Shown here piece after piece: positions 41,662 through 50,852 of a DNA stretch of 64,000 nucleotides (the stretch's first letter is position 1; each line of letters opens with the position of its first letter). This stretch comes from JAVBOW01 sp031550615 (GTDB lineage Bacteria > Bacteroidota > Bacteroidia > Bacteroidales > Rikenellaceae). The stretch lies in the NCBI GenBank assembly GCA_031550615.1, contig JAVBOL010000023.1, positions 10,726 through 74,725 of the forward strand, in the 5' to 3' direction. The notes below the pieces were generated by a model. That model was not told the origin of the DNA, did not search any database, and saw only the letters and a list, made by a program, of their open reading frames with translations. A program made the translations under genes and the position numbers.

Positions 41662-41685
41662 CCCACGATAATAGAAGATGACAAG

Positions 41686-43947
41686 ATGCCAAAGAAGAAG
41701 AAAATCAACAAACAGAGCCCACGCAGGGCTAAACTGGCCAAGCCCGCCGAGCTCTCGGCGCTGGTGGCCGACCTTTTCCGCTCGTTCCCAGAGAAGAAAT
41801 ACACCATAAAATCGCTCGCCTCGGCCCTCGGGGGCGCCGCCGAAGCACGCAACGAGGCGCGCGAGATCGTAAATTCGCTCATGGCCCAGGGCGTCGTGGA
41901 GGAGGTCGTGGACGGCAAGTTCCGTTTGCGCCGCACCCAGGTCCGCCAAAACCTGTACACCGGAGTGGCAGACATGCTCACCTCTGGCTCTATGTACGTC
42001 AGGGTCGAAGGGCTCGAAAACGACATATTTATAAACCAGCGCCTTACGCGTCATGCCCTGCACGGCGATAAGGTCGAGGTGTCGCTGCTGCGCCGTGCGC
42101 GCGGTGGCGCACTGGAGGGCGAGGTGGTGCGCGTGGTCGAGCGCAGCCGCAAGGTCTACGCCGGGCGCGCCGAGGTCACCGGACGCTACGCCTTTATCCG
42201 CGTCGATTCGCGCAAGATGCCCGTCGACGTGTTCATTCCGCTCGAAGGCGCGCCGAAGGTCGAGAATAACCAGAAGGTCGCCGTGCGTGTGGTCGACTGG
42301 CCGGACACCATGAAAAACCCGCTTGGCGAGATCGTCGACGTGCTTGGCATGGTTGGCGAGAACGACGCCGAGATGCACGCCATACTGACCGAATACGACC
42401 TGCCCTACCGCTTCGAGGCCGAGGTAATCGCCGCCGCTGATTCCATACCTGACGATATAAACCCCGGCGAAGTCGCTCTAAGGCGCGATATGCGCGGAGT
42501 TCCGACCTTCACCATTGACCCGGCTGACGCCAAGGACTTCGACGACGCTCTCTCGATCCGCCCGCTGCGCGAGGGGGTGTGGGAGGTGGGCGTGCACATC
42601 GCCGACGTGACCCACTACGTGCGCGAAGGCTCGGTGGTCGACACAGAAGGGTACGACCGCGCCACGAGCGTCTACCTGGTCGACCGCACGGTGCCGATGC
42701 TGCCCGAGAGGCTCTCAAACGAGCTCTGTTCGCTGCGTCCCGACGAGGATAAACTCTGTTTCTCTGCCGTTTTCGAGATCGACGCCGAGTGCAATATCCT
42801 AAATCAATGGCTCGGCCGCACAGTGATCCGCTCGGTGCGCCGCTTCGCCTATGAACAGGCGCAGCAGGTCATCGAAACCGGCCAGGGCGACTATAAGGAT
42901 GAAATCCTGACGCTCAACGCGCTGGCGCAGAGGATGCGCGCGGGGCGTTTCAAGAACGGTTCGATCACCTTCGAGCGCGAGGAGGCCAAATTCAAACTCG
43001 ACGAGAACGGCAAGCCCCTCGGCGTATATTTCAAGGAGCAGAAGGAGTCGAACCAGCTGATCGAAGAGTTCATGCTGCTGGCCAACCGCACGGTCGCCGA
43101 GTTCATCGGCAGGAAGCGCGGCGAGGGGGCCAACGCCCAACGTACGATGGTCTACCGCGTGCACGACAAGCCCAACGAGGAGAAACTGGGGCGTTTCGCC
43201 TCATTCATCCTGCGCTTCGGATATACCTTCCGCCTTGGGCAGGGAGCGCCCAAAGTGGCGCCCCAGATGAATAAACTCATGAGCGAGATCCGTGGCAAGG
43301 CCGAGGAGAACGTCATTTCGACCCTTGCGATCCGCACGATGGCCAAGGCTTACTATTCGACCGACAACATCGGCCATTACGGCCTCTCTTTCCCGTTCTA
43401 CACGCACTTTACCTCGCCCATCCGCCGCTACCCAGACATGATGGTGCACCGTCTGCTGGCGCACTACCTCGAAGGGGGGCAGTCGCCCGACAAGGCGCAT
43501 TTCGAGACCCTGTGCGAACATTGTTCCGAAATGGAGGTGCGCGCTGCCGAAGCCGAACGCGCATCGATACGTTACAAGATGGTCGAATTCATGCTCGACC
43601 GCATCGGCGAACAATTCGACGGCACTATTTCCGGGGTGACCGAGTGGGGCGTCTACGTCGAGCTGACCGACACCCACATCGAGGGCATGGCCACGGTGCG
43701 CGACATGATCGACGATTTCTACTCCTTCAGCGAGGAGGACTACGCCATCGTTGGGCGCGCCACGGGCCGTATGTTCACCCTAGGCGATCGCGTGCGCATC
43801 GAAGTGCTGCGCGCCGACCTCGCCCGCAAGCAGTTGGACTTCCGCATAACGGCGTCATACGATTTCGACTCGGGCGAGGCCTTCGCCGTGCTGCCGCCCG
43901 CCGCCCCCGCCGCGTGGGAGAAATCGAAATTCCGCAAGAGAAGGTGA
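41686..43947 (+). CDS. rnr: Ribonuclease R
   Basis: 753 residues. Lysine-rich N-terminus MPKKKKINKQ, a winged helix (about 20-75), cold-shock domains (80-220), and the RNB catalytic domain with IDPADAKDFDDALSI, the aspartate cluster that binds Mg2+, and RTVPMLPERLSNELCSL. The S1 domain follows (DGTISGVTEWGVYVELTDTH, about 640-720). It is a processive 3'-5' exoribonuclease that degrades structured RNA. The C-terminal basic tail KSKFRKRR is typical. Confidence 0.95.
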   Translation: MPKKKKINKQSPRRAKLAKPAELSALVADLFRSFPEKKYTIKSLASALGGAAEARNEAREIVNSLMAQGVVEEVVDGKFRLRRTQVRQNLYTGVADMLTSGSMYVRVEGLENDIFINQRLTRHALHGDKVEVSLLRRARGGALEGEVVRVVERSRKVYAGRAEVTGRYAFIRVDSRKMPVDVFIPLEGAPKVENNQKVAVRVVDWPDTMKNPLGEIVDVLGMVGENDAEMHAILTEYDLPYRFEAEVIAAADSIPDDINPGEVALRRDMRGVPTFTIDPADAKDFDDALSIRPLREGVWEVGVHIADVTHYVREGSVVDTEGYDRATSVYLVDRTVPMLPERLSNELCSLRPDEDKLCFSAVFEIDAECNILNQWLGRTVIRSVRRFAYEQAQQVIETGQGDYKDEILTLNALAQRMRAGRFKNGSITFEREEAKFKLDENGKPLGVYFKEQKESNQLIEEFMLLANRTVAEFIGRKRGEGANAQRTMVYRVHDKPNEEKLGRFASFILRFGYTFRLGQGAPKVAPQMNKLMSEIRGKAEENVISTLAIRTMAKAYYSTDNIGHYGLSFPFYTHFTSPIRRYPDMMVHRLLAHYLEGGQSPDKAHFETLCEHCSEMEVRAAEAERASIRYKMVEFMLDRIGEQFDGTISGVTEWGVYVELTDTHIEGMATVRDMIDDFYSFSEEDYAIVGRATGRMFTLGDRVRIEVLRADLARKQLDFRITASYDFDSGEAFAVLPPAAPAAWEKSKFRKRR

Positions 43948-43954
43948 AAACGAA

Positions 43955-43980
43955 CGCGGCATCCTGGAAAGGATGCCGCG
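43955..43980. terminator. Hairpin between convergent rnr and LEA2 genes
   Basis: CGCGGCATCC, loop TGGAAA, GGATGCCGCG: a 10-bp perfect stem between the two stop codons, with a weak T-rich stretch on the plus strand. Confidence 0.75.
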
Positions 43981-43986
43981 CTTAGT

Positions 43987-44565
43987 TTAGAAACTCTTGC
44001 TTATCGGAATGAACCCCGTCTTATAGACCTGTCCGCCGAATGAAACCGCAGGGTTGATCTTCAGGGTCACCTTCGAGTTTTGTTCGCCAAGGTGCAGCAG
44101 CCCGTCGGCGAAGGAGAGCATCTGGTCGCGGTTCTCCTTTTTAAAGAGCTGCGCCAGGTCGACCTGCACGGTGAGGGGTACGGTGGCCTTGCCTCCGCCC
44201 GGGGCCACGGCGATCTGCTGGGTGGTCGAGCCGGTGAGCATGCTTGCGCCGTTGAACATCAGCATCCAGTCGAGCCCGGCCAGCGCGGCCTGGGTCTGGT
44301 TGGGGTTGGTCACCCCGACATTGACCGTCGCCGAGAGCGGAAGGCTGCCCGTCAAAAGGCTGGTGGTCACTTTGGCAATTGAGAGCGCGTCCATTTTGGT
44401 CACGTCCGAAACGCTGCTCAGGCTTATCCCGGCCAGCCTGGGCTGCACGACGTTTTGCAGCGAATATTGGCAGGTGAGCATCGAGGCCATCTGCGTGAGT
44501 GCGGTGCACGAGGCCAGCGCGGCCAGCAGGCATACCGAAACGGCGGTAAGTGTTCTTCTTATCAT
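43987..44565 (-). CDS. LEA-type-2-like lipoprotein
   Basis: 192 residues. The leader MIRRTLTAVSVCLLAALASC contains a lipobox with a cysteine at residue 20. The rest is beta-rich, with VNVGVTNPNQTQAALAGLDW and APGGGKATVPLTVQVDL, the LEA14/LEA2 pattern. These small envelope proteins have no known function in Bacteroidetes. It starts 2 bases after the pepT stop and is last in the lptB-led run. The start at 44565 is set by the leader peptide. Confidence 0.75.
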   Translation of the reverse strand: MIRRTLTAVSVCLLAALASCTALTQMASMLTCQYSLQNVVQPRLAGISLSSVSDVTKMDALSIAKVTTSLLTGSLPLSATVNVGVTNPNQTQAALAGLDWMLMFNGASMLTGSTTQQIAVAPGGGKATVPLTVQVDLAQLFKKENRDQMLSFADGLLHLGEQNSKVTLKINPAVSFGGQVYKTGFIPISKSF

Positions 44566-44567
44566 AA

Positions 44568-45788
44568 CTATTCGGCCCAAATGGATGCGAGGTTTACGAT
44601 GGTCTTCACGGCGCGCTCCATGGTGGTCAGCGAACAATATTCATATCGTCCGTGGAAGTTCATCCCGCCCGTGAAGAGGTTGGGGCAGGGCAGTCCCATG
44701 TAGGAAAGGCGCGAACCGTCCGTGCCGCCGCGTATAGGGCGCACGATGGGCGTAACGCCCGCGTCGAGCATCGCCCGGCGGGCTTTTTCGATCACCTCGG
44801 GGTGAGGCTCGACCATTTCGCGCATGTTGTAATATTGGTCCTTGATCTCAAGTTTCACAACGTCGGCGCCGTAGCGGGCGGCCAGGTGGTCGGCGCACGA
44901 GGCCATGAACTCCTTGCGGATTTCGAACTCGGGGCGCGAGTGGTCGCGGATGATATATTCGGCCACGGCGGACTCTACCGAGCCTTTCATTCCGGTCAGG
45001 TGGTAAAAACCCTCGTAGCCTTCCGTGTGCTCGGGGCGCTCCCAGGCAGGGAGCATGGCGTTGAATTCGGCGATCACATGCAGGGCGTTGACCATCTTGC
45101 CCTTGGCGTATCCGGGGTGGATGTTGCGCCCGGCTATGGTGAGCTTCGCGCCCGCGGCATTGAAGTTCTCGTATTCCAACTCGCCCTCCATGCCGCCGTC
45201 CATAGTGTAGGCGAACTTCGCGCCGAAGGCCGCCACGTCGAAGTGGTCCACCCCGCGTCCGATCTCCTCGTCGGGGGTGAAGCCGATACGTATCTTGCCG
45301 TGTTTCACCTCGGGGTGCGAGAGCAGGTATTCCGCCGCGGTCATGATCTCGGCCACGCCCGCCTTATCGTCCGCGCCCAGCAGGGTCGTTCCGTCGGTGG
45401 TGATAAGCGTGTGGCCTTTGAAGAACTCCATTTCGGGGAACTCACTGCTGCGCAGCACGTAACCCGACGTGCCCAGGGCTATGTCGCCGCCCTGGTAGTT
45501 TTCTATCGTCTGCGGATTCACACCTTCGCCCGACATGTCGGGGGCTGTGTCCACGTGGGCGATGAACCCGATCACGGGTTTGTCCTCGCAGCCCGGCGTG
45601 GCGGGGATCGTGCCCGTCACGTAGCCGTTGGGGTCTATCTCGACGTCGCTGAGCCCCAACCCGGCCATCTGCTCGACCAGCAGGTTCAAAAGCGCGAACT
45701 GGCGCGCCGACGAAGGGTATGTCTCGCTCTCGGGGTCGCTCTGTGTGTTTATAGCGGTGTACTGTAAGAATCTCTCTTTTAGTGTCAT
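44568..45788 (-). CDS. pepT: Peptidase T (tripeptide aminopeptidase)
   Basis: 406 residues of the M20 zinc peptidase family. HVDTAPD (about 75-81) carries the metal-binding His and catalytic Asp, TTLLGADDKAGVAEIM the bridging Asp, and TPDEEIGRG the catalytic and metal-binding glutamates. Near the C-terminus, VRPIRGGTDGSRLS is diagnostic of PepT. It releases N-terminal residues from tripeptides in the cytoplasm. The start overlaps the stop of the OPT transporter gene (ATGA), coupling peptide import to hydrolysis. Confidence 0.94.
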   Translation of the reverse strand: MTLKERFLQYTAINTQSDPESETYPSSARQFALLNLLVEQMAGLGLSDVEIDPNGYVTGTIPATPGCEDKPVIGFIAHVDTAPDMSGEGVNPQTIENYQGGDIALGTSGYVLRSSEFPEMEFFKGHTLITTDGTTLLGADDKAGVAEIMTAAEYLLSHPEVKHGKIRIGFTPDEEIGRGVDHFDVAAFGAKFAYTMDGGMEGELEYENFNAAGAKLTIAGRNIHPGYAKGKMVNALHVIAEFNAMLPAWERPEHTEGYEGFYHLTGMKGSVESAVAEYIIRDHSRPEFEIRKEFMASCADHLAARYGADVVKLEIKDQYYNMREMVEPHPEVIEKARRAMLDAGVTPIVRPIRGGTDGSRLSYMGLPCPNLFTGGMNFHGRYEYCSLTTMERAVKTIVNLASIWAE

Positions 45789-47758
45789 GCCTCTTTGGTT
45801 TTTTTCATCGAGTCGATGATAAAGTATGCGATGATCGCGATGTACATGCCCACGGTGAGCAGCTCGGCGCCGAAACCGCTGTTCCATTCTGCGCAGAACC
45901 AATCCACCCCTGCGTATTTCAGCACGGCGCTTATCACGCCCATCAGTGCGCCGCCGGCGATGAAGCCCGAGGCGATCAGCGTGCCGCGCTCACGGCGCAT
46001 GGTGTTGACGTTTTCGTCTTTGCTGCGCGTGCTTACATACCAGCTGATGATACCGCCGACCAGCAGGGGAGTGTTGAGCTCCAGGGGGATGAACATACCC
46101 AGCGCGAAAGCCAGCGCGGGAATGCCCAGCATGGTGAGTATAAGTGCGAATACCGCCCCGGCGAAATAGAGCATCCACGGGGTCGCGCCGCCCTCCATAA
46201 GGGGTTTTATGACGGCGGCCATCGCGTTTGCCTGGGGAGCTACGAGCGCGCCCTCGCCCACGAATCCGTAGGTCTTGTTGAGGATTATCATCACACCGGC
46301 CACGGTTGCCGCCGACACTGCCGTGCCGAGGAATTTCCAGCCTTCCTGTTTGGCTGGCGTGGTGCCGAGCCAGTAACCTATCTTAAGGTCGGTGATAAAG
46401 CCCCCGGCCATCGAAAGCGCCGTGCAGACCACTCCGCCGATTATCATCGCGGCGGTCATGCCGCTCGTACCGCTCAGGCCGGCGCTCACGAGCACCAGCG
46501 AACTGAGGATGAGCGTCATCAGGGTCATTCCCGACACAGGGTTGGTGCCCACGATGGCTATGGCGTTGGCCGCCACGGTGGTGAACAGGAACGCGATCAC
46601 CAGTACGATCAGCAGCGCGATCAAGGTGTGGGTCAGGTTGCCCAGCACGCCGAATTGGAAGAAGAAGAACACGGCCACCAGCACGGCGATCAGCGCCGAG
46701 AGGATAAAGCGCATCGAAATGTCTTTCTGCGTGCGCTCTGTGGTTTCGTTCCCGCCCTTTTTGCCGCCGAGTTCCTTGACGGCCAGCCCGAGGGCCTGTT
46801 TGATGATCGACGAGGAACGGATGATGCCGATCACCCCGGCCATGGCTATGCCTCCGATGCCGATGTGGCGCGCATAATTGCGGAAAATCTCCTCGGGCGA
46901 CATTTCGCCTAAGAGTTTGGTCACTCCCGCGCCGATGGCTATGGTCTGCCCGTCGGCGAAGTGGCTGAGCATGGGGATCAGCACGAACCACACGGTGAAC
47001 GAGCCCGCGCAGATGATGGCGGCGTATTTCAGCCCCACGATGTAACCCAGGCCGAGCACGGCTGCGCCCGTATTGACCTTAAAGACCACTTTTGCCTTGT
47101 CCGCCAGCGTTTCACCGAAGGTGAAGATGCGCGTCGAGACCTCCTCTGTCCACCATCCGAAAGTACTGATTATGAAGTCGTACAGACCACCGACAAGACC
47201 GGCTACGGCCAGCAGTTTAGCCTGGTTGCCCTTCTTCTCGCCCGACACTAAGACCTCGGTGGTCGCCGTGGCTTCCGGGAAGGGGTATTTGCCGTGCATC
47301 TGTTTGACGAAATATTTGCGGAAGGGGATTAACAGCAGAATGCCCAGCAGTCCACCCAGCAGCGAGGAGAGCAGTATCTGGTAAAATTTGGCGTCCAGGC
47401 CCAGGATGTAGAGCGCCGGCAGGGTGAAGATAGCCCCGGCGACGATCACCCCCGACGACGCGCCGATGGACTGGATGATGACGTTCTGTCCCAGCATGTT
47501 CTTTTTGCCGAGCATCCCGCCCACACCCACGGCGATGATGGCGATGGGAATGGCTGCTTCGAACACCTGGCCCACCTTCAGGCCGAGGTAAGCGGCTGCA
47601 GCCGAGAATATTATGGCCATAAGGATGCCCATGGACACCGAGTATACGGTGGCCTCTTTAGGCTTGCTCCCGGCGGGCATCAACGGTTTATACTCCTCGC
47701 CCGGCGCTAATTCGCGGTAGGCGTTCTCGGGTAGTGACGTTTTGTCGTGCTGTTCCAT
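45785..47758 (-). CDS. OPT-family oligopeptide transporter
   Basis: 657 residues with about 15 membrane segments. Family signatures include KPLMPAGSKPKEATVYSVSM near the N-terminus, GKYPFPEATATTEVLVSGEK (about 135-155) and FVGEGALVAPQANAMAAVIK. OPT transporters are proton-driven importers of small peptides or metal chelates. The direct coupling to pepT argues for peptides. It starts 3 bases after the CPBP protease stop. Confidence 0.92.
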   Translation of the reverse strand: MEQHDKTSLPENAYRELAPGEEYKPLMPAGSKPKEATVYSVSMGILMAIIFSAAAAYLGLKVGQVFEAAIPIAIIAVGVGGMLGKKNMLGQNVIIQSIGASSGVIVAGAIFTLPALYILGLDAKFYQILLSSLLGGLLGILLLIPFRKYFVKQMHGKYPFPEATATTEVLVSGEKKGNQAKLLAVAGLVGGLYDFIISTFGWWTEEVSTRIFTFGETLADKAKVVFKVNTGAAVLGLGYIVGLKYAAIICAGSFTVWFVLIPMLSHFADGQTIAIGAGVTKLLGEMSPEEIFRNYARHIGIGGIAMAGVIGIIRSSSIIKQALGLAVKELGGKKGGNETTERTQKDISMRFILSALIAVLVAVFFFFQFGVLGNLTHTLIALLIVLVIAFLFTTVAANAIAIVGTNPVSGMTLMTLILSSLVLVSAGLSGTSGMTAAMIIGGVVCTALSMAGGFITDLKIGYWLGTTPAKQEGWKFLGTAVSAATVAGVMIILNKTYGFVGEGALVAPQANAMAAVIKPLMEGGATPWMLYFAGAVFALILTMLGIPALAFALGMFIPLELNTPLLVGGIISWYVSTRSKDENVNTMRRERGTLIASGFIAGGALMGVISAVLKYAGVDWFCAEWNSGFGAELLTVGMYIAIIAYFIIDSMKKTKEA

Positions 47759-47761
47759 ATA

Positions 47762-48631
47762 TTACGGGTTAAGTAGTTTGCGGTTTTTGAAGGATATGAT
47801 CTGTCCCCGGCGCGCGGCTATCCGAAGCATAACAATCGAGACGGCGATGCCGAGCACCGTGAGCACCACCGAACCCTCGGGCCCGACCGTGCCTCCGGTG
47901 AGCCATTGCGGGCCTTCGATCTCGCTGATAAGCCAGCCCGGATAGTCGGTGCCCGAAACGGTTGCACCGAAAATGCCGCCCATAGTGAAATTCCATGCGG
48001 CGTGTATGAATATCGGCAACCACAGGCTCCTGGTGATAACATAAGCCGCCGAAAACATCACACCTGCCGTGACGGCGATGTTAATGCATCCGGTCAGGTT
48101 CATGCCCTCGTTAGTAATGTGTACTGCTCCGAACACCACCGAAGATATGCATATCGCCCCGATTGTGCCGGTCATCTTCTCGCACAGGCGGAAAAGCACC
48201 CCTCGGGACAATACTTCTTCGAAAAGACCTACGCAAAGAGATAATATAAGGGCTATAAGAAGGTTTTCCGAACGGTTCAATGCGGTGATGGTGTAAGAAC
48301 CCGTCAGTGCCAAAACCATAACAACCACGGCCACCACTCCCACCCCAAGGGCAGTTCCTATGACAGCCTGTTTGCCGAACCCTTTGAAACCGAGTTCAGT
48401 GATGCGGCGTTTCTCGTAAAAACGGTATAAGAAAATGTATCCTGCCACACCTGCCGCACTTGCCAGACAGAGTGTAGATATTTTGGCCCAATTATTCGCT
48501 AAGTCTTCATCAAAGAGTTGCCAGCCGATATTGTCGACTAAAATATATAGACCAAAAACAACGACAATCCCGATCACCAACCTGGTGAACGGAGCAAAGA
48601 ACATCTTTTTCAGGCATGGTCCGACAGCCAT
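47762..48631 (-). CDS. CPBP-family intramembrane metalloprotease
   Basis: 289 residues with about eight membrane segments. The CPBP (Abi) motifs are EE at 138-139 in GLFEEVLSRGVLFR, H171 in FGAVHITNEG, and FIHAAWNF near 205-212. These form the metal site of CAAX-prenyl-protease-like intramembrane proteases. Some CPBP proteins give self-immunity to bacteriocins; nothing here shows that. The start overlaps the aroC stop (TAATG). Confidence 0.85.
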   Translation of the reverse strand: MAVGPCLKKMFFAPFTRLVIGIVVVFGLYILVDNIGWQLFDEDLANNWAKISTLCLASAAGVAGYIFLYRFYEKRRITELGFKGFGKQAVIGTALGVGVVAVVVMVLALTGSYTITALNRSENLLIALILSLCVGLFEEVLSRGVLFRLCEKMTGTIGAICISSVVFGAVHITNEGMNLTGCINIAVTAGVMFSAAYVITRSLWLPIFIHAAWNFTMGGIFGATVSGTDYPGWLISEIEGPQWLTGGTVGPEGSVVLTVLGIAVSIVMLRIAARRGQIISFKNRKLLNP

Positions 48632-49608
48632 TATACGAATGTTTTTAGGTCAGCTAAAGCAATCGCCGCCGCAGCCTCGACCACAACCGCCGCGCGCAGG
48701 GCGATGCAGACGTCGTGGCGTCCGTGGACGGATAATTCCTCGATTTGCCCGGTGCCGGTGTTGAGGGTCTTTTGCACCCGCGAGATGCTGGCGGTGGGTT
48801 TAACGGCTACGCGGAAAACTATCGGATTGCCGTTGGTAAGGCCGCCCACGATGCCCCCGGCGTTATTCGTGAGGGTCACCCCGTCGGGCGAGATTATGGG
48901 GTCGTTGTGCGCAGACCCGCGCATACGCGCAGCCCCGAAGCCCGCCCCGAACTCGATGCCCTTAATGCCCGGTATGGCGAACATTATGTGGCTCACCACG
49001 CTCTCGACCGAGTCGAAGAAGGGCTCTCCCACGCCAACCGGCACACCTTTTATCACACACTCGATCACCCCGCCCACCGAGTCGCCGTCGGCCATTGCCG
49101 TAGAGATCACATTTTCGAACTGCGCGGGGTCATTTTGTCCGCCTATTTCGGTGATGGACGATGAAATATCCACCCCGATAATTTTTTTCGCGACCACCCC
49201 GGCGGCGACCAGGGGGGCCGTCAGCCGCCCCGAGAAGTGCCCCGAGCCGCGGAAATCGGCGAACCCGCCGTAACGCCATTGCGCCACCCAGTCGGCGTGC
49301 GAAGGGCGCGGGTGCGTCTGCAGGTCGATGTAATCCTTGCTCAGGGTGTTGCCGTTGCGTATTATCATCGCCAGGGGCGAGCCGGTCGTGTAGCCGTCTT
49401 TGACCCCCGATAATATCTCGGGCGCGTCGTCCTCGCTGCGCGGAGTGGTGCCTTTGGCGCGCCCTCCGCGGCGGCGTTCCATATCGACGGTGAAATCTTC
49501 GGCGGACAGTGGCAGGCCCGCAGGCACGCCGTCCAAAGTCACGCCTATGGCCGGACCGTGCGACTCCCCGAATATAGTAACCCTGAAATTGCGTCCGAAA
49601 CTGTTCAT
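48631..49608 (-). CDS. aroC: Chorismate synthase
   Basis: 325 residues, shorter than the usual 350-390. N-terminus MNSFGRNFRVTIFGESHGPA (FMN/EPSP site) and THPRPSHADWVAQWRYGGFADFRGSG, with HARMRGS-type FGAARMRGSAHND, VKPTASI and GRHDVCIALRAAVVVEAAAA, are all recognisable. It eliminates phosphate from EPSP to give chorismate, using reduced FMN. It overlaps aroA by 4 bases (ATGA), so these shikimate steps are co-translated. Confidence 0.94.
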   Translation of the reverse strand: MNSFGRNFRVTIFGESHGPAIGVTLDGVPAGLPLSAEDFTVDMERRRGGRAKGTTPRSEDDAPEILSGVKDGYTTGSPLAMIIRNGNTLSKDYIDLQTHPRPSHADWVAQWRYGGFADFRGSGHFSGRLTAPLVAAGVVAKKIIGVDISSSITEIGGQNDPAQFENVISTAMADGDSVGGVIECVIKGVPVGVGEPFFDSVESVVSHIMFAIPGIKGIEFGAGFGAARMRGSAHNDPIISPDGVTLTNNAGGIVGGLTNGNPIVFRVAVKPTASISRVQKTLNTGTGQIEELSVHGRHDVCIALRAAVVVEAAAAIALADLKTFV

Positions 49609-50852
49609 GCTTCCAAAAGTTTAACCTGCTCCCAAAAGTCGGGATATGATTTTGCCACGCACTCCGCGCCGTGCACCGTCACAGGGCCCGATGCGTTGAG
49701 CGCCAGCGTCCATGCGGCCATCGCTATGCGGTGGTCGCCATGCGCGTCGATCTGTGCGCCGCGGATCTGCCCGCCCGTTATGCGCATTATGTCATATTGC
49801 GAAATATCGACACTAATACCCATTTTGCCCAACTCGCTTTGCAGCGTCAGGGCGCGGTTGCTCTCTTTGTGCTCCAGGCGCGAGGTGCCGCGGATCACCG
49901 AAACTCCTTCGCAACAGGCTGCCAGCGCTGCCAATGCAGGGAACAGGTCGGGGCAATGCGTGGCGTCGAAGTCGAAAGCTCTCAGTGCGGCCTTTTCTAC
50001 CCTCACCGAGGTCGGGGTGGTTATAATGCGTGCCCCGGCGTCTTCCAGCGCCTCGATAATGGCCACGTCGGCCTGTAGTGAGAGCGGATTCAGGTTGTCG
50101 AGCGTCACCCCGCCCGCGATCGCTCCCGCCACCAACAGGCATGACGCCCCGCTCCAGTCGCCCTCCACGGCGTACTGTGCGCACTGGTAAGATTGCCCGC
50201 CGGGAATGAAAAATTCGCGGTGGCCGTTATGCTCTATGCCGACCCCGAAGGCGCGCGCCACGTCGAGGGTCATATCTATATATGGAATGCTTTTCGGGTT
50301 GTCCACCCTCAGGATGGTTTCGCCTCCGGCCAGCGGCAGGGCCATCAACAGCCCGGTGATGAATTGCGAACTTACCGACCCGTCAACCCTCACTTCGCCG
50401 CCTTTTACGGGGCCGCACACCGTCACGGGAAGATAACCGTCGTTGTCGCTTACCGCAACGCCCAATGCGCGCAGGGGAGAGAGCATCATGTCCATAGGGC
50501 GCGAGAGTATCGTGCCGCGCCCGGTGATGGTGATGGGTGTGGAGCACAGCGCCGCGATAGGAGTGAAAAGGCGCGTGGAGAGCCCCGATTCGCCTATGTC
50601 CAGGGTCGCGGCCCTGGGGTCGAGCCCGCCGGTTACGGCGTAATCGCCCTCTTTGTCCATCGGCTCCACAGTCGCCCCCAGCGCCTCGGCCACCCTGAGC
50701 GCCGAGCGCGTGTCGTCGCACATCTCCATGCCGCGAAGAACAGTGCGCGAGGGCGAAAGCAGCGCCGCGGCGATTGCCCGCTGGGCGTAGCTTTTCGACG
50801 AGGGCGGGGTCAGCGTGCCCTCTATGGGGTGGGGCGCTATGGTTTTATCCAT
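49605..50852 (-). CDS. aroA: 3-phosphoshikimate 1-carboxyvinyltransferase (EPSP synthase)
   Basis: 415 residues. The N-terminal phosphate site PPSSKSYAQRAIAAALL replaces the common PGSKSxxNR, with K20 and R25 region retained. Other landmarks are GESGLSTRLFTPIAAL, SSQFITGLLMALPLAGG and YGDHRIAM-type DAHGDHRIAMAAW. It joins shikimate-3-phosphate and PEP. The start overlaps the end of the nucleotidyltransferase-HEPN gene by 8 bases. Confidence 0.93.
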   Translation of the reverse strand: MDKTIAPHPIEGTLTPPSSKSYAQRAIAAALLSPSRTVLRGMEMCDDTRSALRVAEALGATVEPMDKEGDYAVTGGLDPRAATLDIGESGLSTRLFTPIAALCSTPITITGRGTILSRPMDMMLSPLRALGVAVSDNDGYLPVTVCGPVKGGEVRVDGSVSSQFITGLLMALPLAGGETILRVDNPKSIPYIDMTLDVARAFGVGIEHNGHREFFIPGGQSYQCAQYAVEGDWSGASCLLVAGAIAGGVTLDNLNPLSLQADVAIIEALEDAGARIITTPTSVRVEKAALRAFDFDATHCPDLFPALAALAACCEGVSVIRGTSRLEHKESNRALTLQSELGKMGISVDISQYDIMRITGGQIRGAQIDAHGDHRIAMAAWTLALNASGPVTVHGAECVAKSYPDFWEQVKLLEA